NCBI GenBank assembly: GCA_928212115.1
Contig: CAKMRJ010005523.1
Location: forward strand, 104,975,386 to 105,039,385
Reading direction: 5' to 3'
Source of the DNA: Lactuca virosa
Lineage: Eukaryota > Streptophyta > Magnoliopsida > Asterales > Asteraceae
DNA: 64,000 nt
The position numbers were made by a program, and so were the translations under genes. Within the stretch, counting starts at the first letter, position 1. Each line of letters starts with the position of its first letter. This document shows, piece after piece, positions 1 through 10,317 of the stretch. Below the pieces are notes generated by a model. The model saw only the letters and a list, made by a program, of their open reading frames with translations, did no database searches and was not told the DNA's origin.

Positions 1-1548
1 TTGTGTTGCAAAGTTAGAATGGATAGTTATGGTTAATTCTCGTACCCGACGGGGTTTAATATATATTTCGGCCAAGGCATCTGCTACCACGTTTGCCTTC
101 CGGGATGAAAACGAATCTCACATTCGTTTATTTTATAAAAATTTTTGCACTTTACAAGGACTTTGATCGTTGCAATCTTTTAGTAGTTCAATGTCTTCAG
201 ATTTTTAGTGCAAAAAAAAACTACAGCTCCCAATTCAAGACCATGGGTAGTGTATTATTCTCATTGCACCTTTAGTTGTCGTGATGCGTAGGCGATAACC
301 TTTCCTCTTTTCATCAACACACATCCCAATCCTTGATTTGATGCGTCGCAGTATACGACGAAATCTTTCGGTCCCATATGAAGAGATAGGATGGTGCACT
401 ACACAACATTTGCTTCAGTTTCTGAAAAGCAGCTTCTTGTTTGACTTCCTAGTTGAACTTCATATCCTTCTGGTTAGTGTTGTAAGCGGTTGGCTATTTT
501 GGAGAATTTCTCTATGAATTACAGTAATAGCCAGCAAGTCCTAAGAATTGACGCACTTCTGTTGGCGTCTTTGGCGCTTCCAATTTTTAATTGCTTCAAT
601 CTTGGAGGGTTCGACATGAATCCCTTTGTTACTAACTACATGTAAAAATGTGTACTTCTCTAATCCAAAATTCACATTCAGAGAATTTGGCGTACAACTT
701 TTCTTTTTTTAGTAGTTCCAAGATTATTTGCAAGTGTTAACCGTGTTCTTCCATGGTTCGTGAATATATCAATATATCATCGATAAATACTATCACGAAT
801 TTATCCAAGTACAGTTCGTAAACACTATTCATGAGGTCCATAAACATTGTTGGAGTGATGGTCAATCCAAAGGCTTAACTAGGAACTCACAATGAACATA
901 CCGAGTCCTAAATGTTGTCTTCGGAACATCGTCTTCTTGTACTCCGAGTTGATGGTATCCTGATCTGAGATCTATCTTGAATCTTCTAGAATCTTTAGGT
1001 GTTTTAGTCTATCAACACCGTATCCCGTTTAGTTGTGCATCGGTCTGACCATAATTAAACATAGGTGATCAGTCTACGTTTAGTTGTGGTTCGTACCATG
1101 TACATAAAACTCGACTAAGTAGTTTGACCTAAAACCTTGCGTTGAATTCTTATCGAGGGTTTGGGTTTTCTACACTTTTGTGTTTTACATGTATTCTCAT
1201 CGCGGGACTGAGTTCATACATAACTCTATATCTTTGTGTTTGTTGTATTCAGGAGTATTATTAATTATTGTTTGTTACTTTAGGTCTAGCTGATAAGGCA
1301 CCGGCCGGTCAGGACAGTCGGTGGGCAGGATTATTTTAGCATATAGCCTTCTGAAATCCAGCAACCCAAATCGACATGTCTATCCTTGTCACCGCCCCGT
1401 AAGTAGTCCTTTAGTAGTATAATTTAATAATACTTTTTATTTGTAAGTTAAGGGATATAATTAAACCTAACAGAGTAAGCTCTAAACTATAGCCGTGCTT
1501 TCCTAAGAAAGTACTAATTCACTATAGTTAATAGCTCTGATACCAATC
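1..1548 (-). pseudogene. Element A internal region: decayed Ty3/gypsy RT-RNase H
   Basis: The stretch from about 90 to 970 reads, on the minus strand, as a badly decayed copy of the gypsy reverse transcriptase to RNase H segment that is better kept at 7080-7760. Shared landmarks are the tract near 780-800 for the RT catalytic Asp-Asp block, the 'TNAP'-like tract near 850-880, and the RNase H start near 280-370. No frame is open for more than about 60 codons. From about 980 to 1533 there is no recognisable coding sequence. It occupies the leader position between the primer site and RT, so gag and protease have been lost. The element continues beyond the left edge of the window. Family is clear from similarity; the exact lineage is not. 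Confidence 0.7.
1534..1545 (-). other. Primer binding site of element A
   Basis: The plus strand reads gctctgatacca, so the minus strand reads TGGTATCAGAGC. This matches the 3' end of plant initiator tRNA-Met. It lies three bases inside the LTR end at 1549, the normal position, and fixes element A as minus-strand. Confidence 0.85.
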
Positions 1549-2097
1549 TGTCAACCCCGGCCGTCGGTGGAAACACGGGCAGTGTAACGTCATTTCTGTC
1601 TCATAGTTATCAACTTCCTGAAAAACACATGCAATTTAAAAATACGTCAACAAAAGTTGGTGAGTTCACAGGTTTTGACTCCATAAAATAATACATTTTC
1701 CATGTTCAAAAGTATAGTTTTGAAAGTATCATTTTGACTCTCCAACGTTTAGTATATAATCCTAGGGATAAAAGTTTACTTACCAAATAAGTAGTTTACT
1801 CTATACGTCTCATTATCTGAAATAAGTGTTTGTAATTCCATACAAACGAAAGTTGCTACGTATAAATCTTATTTCAATTCTATCCGAGTAAACCACTACG
1901 TATAATCTCTTCAATTCTATCGAGTATGTGGTTAGGTATAATTATCTACTAATATTACAAGTAGTACCTAGGGTATAAGTAGGGGGAAACTTATACCTAA
2001 CATTAATACTGTATAACGACAAAGTCTTATAATGCTTCTAACCATTTGCTACCATGAGTCCGTAACCGCTGCTGGACAACAAAAACCTCTGACAAAA

Positions 2098-2156
2098 CAA
2101 TACACTCATGATTTACCATGAGAAACAATACACTCATGATTTACCATGAGAAACAA
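2098..2156. repeat. 29-bp direct duplication in LTR A
   Basis: The segment acaatacactcatgatttac(catgagaa) occurs twice in immediate succession. It looks like a recent slippage duplication. Confidence 0.8.
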
Positions 2157-2484
2157 ACCGCGCGCTTCATCGACGCCGGAATAAAAATAAAAGGAACGAA
2201 TCGTCACTCGCTTGTCTTGGGTTGTAATTAACAACCACGAGTGGGGTCGTCAACCCGTATCTTATTCATACACGACTTCCTCGCTCACATGGGATTAACG
2301 GTTACAGGTCAGAGGACTTCCACTAAGATCCCCAATCTTAGTTGATGAATGAGGTAGCTCATGTAGACTTTGACGGCTTCCTATAGCTCTAAAACCACAA
2401 AAGCATTTTCATGTCTAAAACCCTAAGTCACTAGACTATGCTTTTAAACATTACTCCTAACTTCATAACATTTAGGCAGTATAA

Positions 2485-2735
2485 CAGCTATATCTTGGAG
2501 TAAAACCAGGTTTTATATTGACCTAAAACCAATAATAACAACATATAACGTTCCTAGTTTTATCTTGAAATAAAACGATCAATAGCAATACTAAGTTTTA
2601 TCTTAACATAAAACTAACAATAACAAAATATAACATATCCAGTTTTATCTTGACATAAAACCAATAACAACAACATATAACATACATGGTTTTATCTGGA
2701 CATAAAACCAACAATAACAACATATTTATCAATTA
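2485..2735. repeat. Tandem repeats with small hairpins in LTR A
   Basis: Four to five imperfect copies, each about 60 bp, of a unit built on ggttttatcttgacataaaacc followed by an AAC/ATA-rich spacer. Each unit contains a self-complementary arm (GGTTTTAT / ATAAAACC) around a 6-base loop, so the array would form a row of small hairpins in either strand. Function unknown. Confidence 0.75.
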
Positions 2736-3013
2736 ACATATAGAACTTCCGAGTATAACTCTGGAACTATATCGCACACAACACATATATATATAGAATC
2801 CTAAGTATAACTCAAGATCTACATTAGTATACTACTATAACAATAACATGCTAACAACTTTACGATAGTTGTATACTTTCAGATACGAAATAACTACATC
2901 CCGGTTATTATAACTATCTACGTTGATACTAATATATTATCATATAATAATAACGTATATATAATATTTAGCATGCGTTTTCCCCCGAAAATATTAGAAA
3001 GTGGGGCCGTGAA

Positions 3014-3019
3014 ACTCAC
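3014..3019 (-). promoter_or_regulatory. Splice-donor-like site in LTR A
   Basis: The minus strand reads CTAAG|GTGAGT, close to the plant 5' splice consensus, about 130 bases downstream of the TATA box. A G-run (ggggg) follows about 30 bases later. The equivalent site occurs in LTRs C and H. Confidence 0.4.
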
Positions 3020-3148
3020 CTTAGTAGCGTGATTATAGAATCTTAACGGTCAGAGGCTCGTCGTTGTCAGGCTCGAGAAGGGAAAACGACCTTCGGAAAC
3101 GAGAGAGAATGAAAGGAGAAGGTGTAAGGATTGAATGAGCTTTGATCG

Positions 3149-3311
3149 CTATTTATAGGGTGTTTTGGGGCCATTCACGTCGTGAACATGATAGATTCAC
3201 GTCGTGAACTTCCATGAGTCACCCCATAGCCTTAACGCGTGTTTTCTAGCTCCGATTAGTGTCTGTTGACTCCTCACGTCGTGAATTTTTGATGCTTGCG
3301 TCGTGAGTTCA
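3149..3311 (-). promoter_or_regulatory. Putative LTR A core promoter with palindrome array
   Basis: The minus strand shows CTATAAATAG at 3149-3158, a good plant TATA box. Immediately upstream in transcript sense are four related near-palindromes: ttcacgtcgtgaa at 3174-3186 and 3196-3208, ctcacgtcgtgaa at 3273-3285, and a decayed one near 3298-3311. Repeated dyads just upstream of TATA suggest a binding site for a dimeric factor. This is inference from position only. Confidence 0.55.
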
Positions 3312-4059
3312 GTCAAATTAGGGTTTCTGGCAGCTGTATCTTCGGAAGGCCATAACGTTTGCATACGAACTCCGTTTTCGGCATTCTTTATATGCAGGCG
3401 TAGGTAATTCCGAGTACTATGACTTTCGTTTAGACTCCAATAGCTAATTCTAAGTCTATTTTAAATCCCTCTTGTTATAAGGCATTATAGCGTTAGAATT
3501 TATCATAACTTCTTCACGCGAAGTCAGATTTAGATGTTCTCTATATTTTTGTAATCGTATGAACGTATACTTTGAGTTGTATCATGAAAGTTCATACTTT
3601 AACATGAATTACATAGTAAGTTTATCACATTACTAGTTTAACAAAATCACATTACATGATTGGCATAATCACATGTGATTGTTATTGACCTAATTTTGAC
3701 GGGTGTTACATAAACCCTTGATTTATTCTGAATCAAAACTGTGTTTCTTGTAAAACAGTGTATTCTAGTATACTTGAATCATGAATTATTGTTCTATGTA
3801 TCATAAATTATACATATTATAATTTATATATACTTTCTGAATCGGTATTTAACTATTTTAGCATGTAACCCCTGCTCAACATGTTACAAAGGTATTGAAC
3901 TGATGAAATAACTTTTATATTATATACATACACAATTTTATATATAAGTAAAATTTAAACGACGCTCGGATAAATAACTGGTACTATAAGCCCACATCCA
4001 AACAAGGAAAAGGACCCAAAATGAGTTATCAGTCCTAAGCCTTTTAAATCTTATTATAT

Positions 4060-4065
4060 ACCTAT

Positions 4066-4159
<94 letters not shown>

Positions 4160-4180
4160 TATATATATATATATATATAG
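4060..4180. repeat. (TA)n microsatellite
   Basis: About 110 bases of nearly uninterrupted TA dinucleotides inside LTR B, next to the hairpin at about 3905-4060. It yields a spurious Ile-Tyr repeat frame. Confidence 0.95.
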
Positions 4181-4208
4181 GGTGAAAGGTGTGAAAAATC
4201 CCAGAGAT

Positions 4209-4234
4209 CTCGCACCCTTTATATAGGGTGCGAG
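4209..4234 (-). promoter_or_regulatory. TATA box inside an inverted repeat (LTR B)
   Basis: ctcgcaccc-tttatata-gggtgcgag: a 9-base perfect inverted repeat around a TATA box. The same arrangement occurs in LTR C at 10291 and 39211 and in the duplicated copy at 48760. Confidence 0.6.
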
Positions 4235-5305
4235 GGGCGGTCCGAAGGAAGAGTCAACAGCAACACGCGTCGGACATGCGAAGGGGACACCGAGGCGAGG
4301 CTCGGACGCGAACAGCTGGTGCGAGGCTCGTCGGAAGGAAAGTGGACCGCAGCCTCGGTCGAATCAGAAGGCGACGTGTGTCCGAGGGGCGTGGTCCTGC
4401 GAAGGTTGTCGGCTGCCTATTGGACCTCGGTCTCGGTTTAATCAGATGGTGACACGGCGAACTTCGGTCCAATCCGATGGTGATACGTGGAAGCCTCGCA
4501 TGCGAGGGTGACGTGGCCGAAGGTCAGCCTTGCGAAATTGCCCGGTTTTCAATATTTCTTGATTTTTGTGCCAAAAACTTGCGAAAATTATAACTTTCAC
4601 ATACGAGCTCCGTTTTCGACTTTATTTATATGCACGCGTAGGTAAAATTATACTCTACGACTTTCATTTAGACTTCGTCGGCTAGTTTTGAACTTATTTT
4701 TAATATTATTATTTTTAACAGACCGGGATAGGAAATCCGTTAAAAATTCATAACTTTTTCATCCGACGTCCGTTGTTGTCTGTCTTTTTACCGTTGTACT
4801 ACTATTGACGAGACCTTCAATTCTCGTTTAGGTTGTGTCGGATAAAAGTCACTCGATCTTTATTTCGAGTTTTTAGCTGTACACTTCTATACTAAAACTT
4901 ACCAAAATCGTAACTTCCTCATACGAAGTCAGATTTTGCCGTTCTTTTTATGAAAGTTCTCGGTTTAACATAAACTACAGCTTTCATTTAGATTGTTATG
5001 GCTAAAAAGTCTTTTATTGAAAATTCAGTTTTTACATTGAACAGTGTTTTGCCGGTTTTGTCGCGGATCTTCGATTGATCATAACTTCTTCGTTATAACT
5101 CGGATTTTAGTGTTCTTTATGTTTTTGGAAACCTTGTTACAATCTCTATCACTTGGTTCATCCCAATCTAGATTGTTTATTAATTTATTTTTGAGGGTCA
5201 ATTATGTAAATATACACAGTATGCTAAAATTTCTCTTTATTGTTTTAAAAAGAACTACAAATTGACCTACATTATTACATAGATTTGAAATAACGGTTTG
5301 TTACA

Positions 5306-5322
5306 TTATCCCCCCATTAGAG
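5306..5322 (-). other. Polypurine tract of element B
   Basis: The minus strand reads CTCTAATGGGGGGATAA directly before the LTR start at 5305, just after the end of the pol frame. It is the plus-strand primer site expected for a gypsy element. Confidence 0.8.
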
Positions 5323-6300
5323 AGAATTTCGTCCCGAAATTAGCATGACAGATAGACTTGGGAAAAAGATGTGGACATTTCTGTTGCATTTGATCCTCCC
5401 GTTCCCAAGTGAATTCAGGTTCCCGTTTTACATTCCAGCGAACCTTCACTATCGGGTTACGGCTTTGTTTGGTTTTCTTAACTTCGCTGTCTAGAATCTG
5501 TACGGGTTCTTCCACAATGTTGAGGCTCTCGTTTAACTCGACTTCCTCGAGTGGGATCACAAGAGTCTTGTCGGATCGACACTTTTTCAAGTTCGAAACG
5601 TGGAAGGTAGGATGAATGTTACTTAGTTTTTGGGGTAGTCGAAGTTTGTAAGCTACAGGACCTTTTCTAGAAAGGATCTCGAATGGTCCTATGTACCTTG
5701 GATTTAATTTTTCACGCTTTCCAAAGTGTATCATGCCCTTCCAGGGTGACACCTTTAACAAGACGCGGTCACCAACCTGGAATTCCAAGGGATTTCTCTT
5801 TTTGTTAGCGTAGCTTTTCTATCTATCTCTGGAAGCTTTAAGTCGCTCCTGAATTTGTACGATCTTCTCGGTAGTTTCTCGGATAATTTTCGGACCAGTG
5901 AGAGCAGTGTCAGGAGTTTGACCTCTAGCCAGCTGCGTGTCACCCACTTCAGCCCAACACAGAGGGGATCTTCACTTGCGGCCATAGAGGGCTTCGAATG
6001 GAGAAGCCTTTATGCTAGTGTGATAACTATTGTTATAAGAGAATTCAACAAGGGGTAAATAAATATACCATGCCTTTCCAAAGTCTATCACGCAAGCTCG
6101 CAACATGTCTTCTAATGTTTGAATCGTCCTCTCAATTTGTCCGTCGGTTTGTTGATGGTAGGCTTTACTCATGTCCAGCCTAGTTCCCATAGAGTTTTGT
6201 AATGAGTGCCAGAAACGAGAGGTGAATCTACTATCTCGGTCCCAAATAATAGATATGGGTACACCATGCAGTCTAACAATTTCCCTAAGGTAAGTTCTGG
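5306..6300 (-). pseudogene. Element B pol: integrase C-terminal half and chromodomain
   Basis: Frame 5306-5788 (160 residues) gives the integrase C-terminal GPY/F-type region (NPRYIGPFEIL near residues 29-39) and a chromodomain-like end (IVKVRWNVKREPEFTWERED, about residues 112-131). The chromodomain places B among chromoviruses, Tekay/Del-like. Frame 5972-6190 holds the integrase core end with the catalytic Glu (TDGQIERTIQ) and the YNNSYHTSI block. The pieces between 5789 and 5971 lie in other frames, so at least two frameshifts break the polyprotein. The frame stops with MGG just before the polypurine tract, typical of this lineage. Confidence 0.85.
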
Positions 6301-7263
6301 TTAGCTTCTCCTTTTTGTGTCGGCTTCTTTTATTGGTAAGAAGTGTGCAGATTTAGTTAATCTGTCGACGATTACCCAAATAGTATCATAACCACCCGAA
6401 GTCTTGGGTAATTTTGTTATGAAATCCATTGTAATCCGCTCCCACTTCCATTCAGGGATTTCAGGTTGCTGTAATAAACCTGAAGGTTTTTGGTACTCTG
6501 CCTTGACTTTGGCACAAGTAAGGCACTTTCCCACAAAGGTAGCGATTTCGGCCTTCATGTTAGGCCACCAATATACTTTCTTATGGTCCAGATACATCTT
6601 GTCTGAACCTGGATGACTGGAGTATCGGGTTTTGTGTGCTTCATTCATAACCACGTCTCTATAACCACCGAACTTTGGCATCCAGATCCGGTTCATGAAG
6701 TAATAGACTCCATCATCCCCGACTTCGAAGTTCTTATCTATTCCTCTCAGAGTTTCACCTGCCATGTTTTCGGGTTTCAAGGCTTCAAGTTGAGCTTCTT
6801 TGATCTGTGTGGTTAGATGTGAATGGATTGTCATGGTCAACGACTTGACCCGGCGTCCCGAGTATTCTTTTCTGCTAAGGGCATCAACTATTACGTTCAG
6901 TAGCTCCACCCATTGTCGTTGTCTCATGTTCAGCTCTTTTTGATCGAAGATATGCTGGAGACTTTTATGATCCGTGAATACTGTGCATTTCGTGCCATAT
7001 AGGTAATGTCTCCAGATCTTCGGAGCAAACACCACCGCTCCTAGCTCAAGGTCATGTGTTGCATAGTTGACTTCATGCGTCTTAAGTTGTCTTGAGGCGT
7101 AGGAGATAACCTTTCCTCTTTGCATAAGTACACACCCAAGCCCTTGATTTGAGGCATCACAGTACACTACAAAGTCTTCTGTCCCTTCGGGTAGAGACAA
7201 GATCGATGCACTGCACAAGGCTTTTTGAGCGTTTGAAATGTTGTTTCTTGCTTCTCTCCCCAA
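6301..7263 (-). pseudogene. Element B pol: RNase H and integrase N-terminal part
   Basis: A 320-residue open stretch. RNase H motifs appear in order: YCDASNQG (Asp), LELGAVV (Glu), FTDHKSLQ (Asp) and DALSRK. About a dozen residues seem missing between the QRQWVELL block and DALSRK, so RNase H is shortened. The integrase part follows, with a zinc-binding region (H...H near HKTRYSSHPG, then CLTCAKVK) and the first catalytic Asp in ITMDFITKLPKT. The reading frame fails at VIVDRLTKSAHFLPI...RRS near 6301, before the second Asp. This is a fragment of a dead polyprotein, not a functional gene. Confidence 0.88.
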
Positions 7264-7892
7264 CTAAAAGTTACACCCTTTTACGTCAAGGTGATCAGCG
7301 GTTTAGCGATCCGTGAGAAATTTTGGATGAATCTGCGATAGTAGCCAGCAAGACCTAAGAATTGTCTGATTTTTGTAGGTGTTTTGGGTGCTGGCCAGTT
7401 TTCAATAGCTTTAATTTTGGAAGGTTCCACGTGTATTCCTTCGGAACTGACCACGTGACCTAGGAATTCAACCTTCCTAATCCAAAATTCACACTTCGAA
7501 AACTTCGCAGAGAGTTTTTCTGTCCTAAGGGTTTGTAATACTTAACGAAGATGTTGGTCATGTTCCTCTTTGCTTCTTGAGTAGATAAGGATGTCATCGA
7601 TGAAGACTATGATGAATTTGGCCAGGAATGGACGACAAACTCTGTTTATTAGATCCATGAACACAGCAGGTGCATTCGTCAATCCGAATGACATCACTAT
7701 AAACTCGTAATGACCATAACGAGTTCTAAACGCGGTCTTGGGAATGTCTTCCTCCAAAATCCGTAACTGGTGATACCCGGATCTTAAGTCTATTTTCGAG
7801 AAGTAATTCGCACCTTGAAGTTGGTCGAACAGATCCTCAATGCGAGGCAGAGGATATCGGTTCTTGATGGTAAGTTTATTCAGCTCGCGGTA
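7264..7892 (-). pseudogene. Element B pol: reverse transcriptase, split by element C
   Basis: On the minus strand from 7892 the sequence reads YRELNKLTIKNRYPLP, then SKIDLRSGYHQL, KTAFRTRYGHYEF, TNAPAVFMDL and VFIDDILIYS (catalytic FIDD). That is RT fingers and palm. After the SKEEHDQHL block (about 7545) the frame shifts, and the rest to 7264 (RT thumb/connection) is out of frame. The upstream half of RT lies at 39863 on the other side of element C. The 5-bp duplication cggta (7888-7892 and 39863-39867) proves the split. Confidence 0.88.
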
Positions 7893-9174
7893 TGTCGCAC
7901 CCCCAAACCAGAACGGCGGAAACGTTCGGGGGCGGAGGACTTTAGGTAAGTATCACAACACATGCAATATAGTAATCAAAGTACAAACAACCATTGCATT
8001 ATTAAGTATAAGTTTTACATAAGTGTTCAAAGATTACATATTGAAACACTAAAGTAGGTACAGTAGAAGACAAGAGTCGCGGTACGGTACTAGGTAGTCT
8101 TCTCAAAAGCTTCGGAGTGTACTTGTCTACTGGATTCCTGAGAATATAAGTTATTTGGAAAGAGTAGATCAGCATTTAAGCTGGTGAGTTCATAAGTATT
8201 TTAGTTCTGTTAAGTATACCCTTTGTTCTTTGGATAAGTTCACTGGTGTCTCCAGGAAATCCTATATTTCCTGAGGTGATTAACTGATAACCTCAACAGT
8301 TTCCCTCTGTAATTACTTAGTTTATACTGATTATATATAACCCAATATCGAATGGACAGTCAAATGGGTGTATCTTCCCAAAGCCCACACATTTCACTGT
8401 CAATCGGATATTACTTATGTATAACTATGGCGTAGCAACTAAGGAATTATAGAATTAACCACTAAAGTCCTTTATGTTATACTAGTTTACTGAAAGTAAC
8501 TGACTAGATTCCCATTTGTAAAAGTGGTTTAATCCCACAAACCGTTCTCTTTGTATTCATGTTTCGTATTTGTATTCCTTTATGAAAACTTGTAACTGAG
8601 AGTGTGCCTGGCTCCACCAGCTGTTATTGCAAACTGTATTGAACCATTGTATTTTGTATTCCTTAAACTGGTACTTTGAAGGTGTACTTTCCTTTAGTTG
8701 TTTATACACTAACGTATTGTTAATATCTTTTTAATGAGTTATTATAACCATACTATGACTGATGGCGTGAAACAAACACTTTGTGGGCGTTTAAACTGGT
8801 GATAACAATTGTCACTCATAGGCTTATAAACCTGACTATAGTTAGCATCCTGAGTGCGGGGTTGTCAATCCCGATATAGATCTACACACACTTGTTTTGA
8901 TCCCCAACTGGAGATTCTGGTTATAATGTCAGGACTTTTCCTATGTTGTCTAAAATGAATTAAACAACCTGAACTTAGTGTCTCATAAAAAGCATATAAA
9001 CGCTACATGTGTATTATTTATGAAAAGCCCAATCATTCTGAATTAATGATTGACAGTGTGTTCTTGAATTAGAATTTCTAACATGTATTTGATAAGTGTA
9101 AACCCTTGATTTGTTTTGAATCAAAACCCTGGTTTCTTGTAAAACAATGTATTTTAGTATACTTGAATCACGAA

Positions 9175-9385
9175 TTATTACCTCGTGTTTGCTAACTCGG
9201 GTACTCTGTATAGTACCTTTGCTAATGCAAACCCGGCAGAATGTATTATTACCTCGAGTTTGCTAACTCGGGTACTCTGTATAGTACCTTTGCTAATGCA
9301 AACCCGGCAGGATATATTATTACCTCGTGTTTGCTAACTCGGGCACTCTGTATAGTACCTTTGCTAATGCAAACCCGACATTAAT
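9175..9385. repeat. 71-bp tandem repeat x3 (LTR C 3' copy)
   Basis: The unit begins cctcgtgtttgctaactcgg and ends ...gctaatgcaaacccggcag. Starts at 9181, 9252 and 9323 give a period of 71. The 5' LTR holds four copies at about 38020-38290, the last shorter. Confidence 0.9.
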
Positions 9386-10038
9386 ATGTTGTTCGTATAT
9401 TAAAGGTATTATACATATCTTGGTATAGTTGAATGAATTTTGGTAATTTCCTTGTAAAGTATACAGTCGTGAATCATACTTGTATATTTAGTTTGGAATC
9501 ATAAATTATACCTATTATAATTTATATGTTCTATCTGATTAGCATGAAGTCTCATGGAATATCAACTTTGCTCAGCCTGATACAAAGGTAATGATACTAA
9601 ACGGAGTAACCTTTTAGACTCATATATATGTATAATATATATATAATTAAGAAGGAAACGACCTTCGGACAAATAACAATACCTTAATTCCACATCCAAA
9701 CAAGGAAAAGGATATAAGATAATTCATTAGTCCTCAGCCCTTCAAATCTTATTTATATATTTATACATATATACACATGATTTTGGCATATATAATTTGA
9801 AATAGTTTATAAACATTTTTCAAAGAATTTAACGGATTTTACATGACTTTTAAGATTTAACATGGCTTTAAGTTATTTTGGAAGTAGTTGATAATTCTTA
9901 AAAGCATACGGAAATTTTCTGTGTGATTATTATCACACACAGTTATTAACATAATTTATTATTGTGTTAAACTTGTATTCCCCCCCCCCCCTAAAAAGCA
10001 ATTAAAAACCATTGAAAAGGTAAATTATAGGGGTATGA

Positions 10039-10044
10039 ACTCAC
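10039..10044 (-). promoter_or_regulatory. Splice-donor-like site in LTR C (3' copy)
   Basis: The minus strand reads CAAA|GTGAGT about 260 bases downstream of the TATA box. It is followed by a conserved block (TTCATACCCC...ACCTTTT...TTTTTAGGGGG...ATACAAGT) also found after the donor in LTR H. The 5' LTR copy is at 38970-38975. Confidence 0.4.
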
Positions 10045-10290
10045 TTTGATAAGCGGTGATTCGGGCAGCGTTTCGTTTCCCGTAAAGAGTTTATTTGACG
10101 AGAAACCGGCTCAAACCGGGCAGAGTTTCGACAGGAGAGAGGATGACTTCTCGAGAATTCCGGGGTCCTAGGGCTTGCTTCGGGCTTTAGACACGATACC
10201 GGGGCCTTGGGGGGTCATGAGAAAGTTGAGGGGGTGAAAATGTGAATTTTGGGAAGTTTTGGGGTGAAAAAGTCCTCTTAGCCGAGGAGT

Positions 10291-10317
10291 CTCGCACCCT
10301 TTATATAGGGATGCGAG
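10291..10317 (-). promoter_or_regulatory. TATA box inside an inverted repeat (LTR C 3' copy)
   Basis: ctcgcaccc / gggatgcgag arms flank tttatata. GC-rich sequence upstream in transcript sense (10320-10640) includes inverted CCAAT-type motifs (ccaatcag at 10550-10590) and repeated cgaagg/gcgaag words. Confidence 0.6.

Larger units (their letters stand above)
1549..3710 (-). repeat. 5' LTR of element A (2162 bp)
   Basis: The minus strand begins TGTAACACCCG at 3710 and ends GGGGTTGACA at 1549, the usual TG...CA ends, with a primer site right after it. Its outer end abuts sequence (taaacccttgat...) that matches the inside of the Tekay-like LTR at about 9105. Element A therefore inserted into LTR B. 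The other flank and the 3' LTR are outside the window, so the target duplication cannot be checked. It holds a TATA box, a palindrome array, a set of tandem hairpin repeats and a splice-donor-like site, listed separately. Many small ATG frames inside are not credible genes. Confidence 0.85.
3711..5305 (-). repeat. 3' LTR of element B, truncated by element A
   Basis: It is homologous to LTR C: 3711 corresponds to about 9105, and the TATA and GC-rich part at 4200-4540 corresponds to 10280-10660. The outer 140 bases (about 5165-5305) differ from C, so B and C are related subfamilies. The minus strand starts TGTAACAAACCG at 5305, next to the polypurine tract. The U5 end lies beyond element A and outside the window. 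GC-rich small frames near 4228-4472 are LTR promoter sequence, not genes. Confidence 0.8.

Noticed and set aside
3938..4120. 60-residue frame with an Ile-Tyr repeat
   Set aside because: Translation of the (TA)n microsatellite in LTR B.
4228..4472. Overlapping Arg/Pro-rich frames on both strands
   Set aside because: They come from the GC-rich promoter part of LTR B; the same occurs at 10278-10829, 39231-39851 and 48711-49181 in LTR C copies. They are open because of composition and have no conserved protein.
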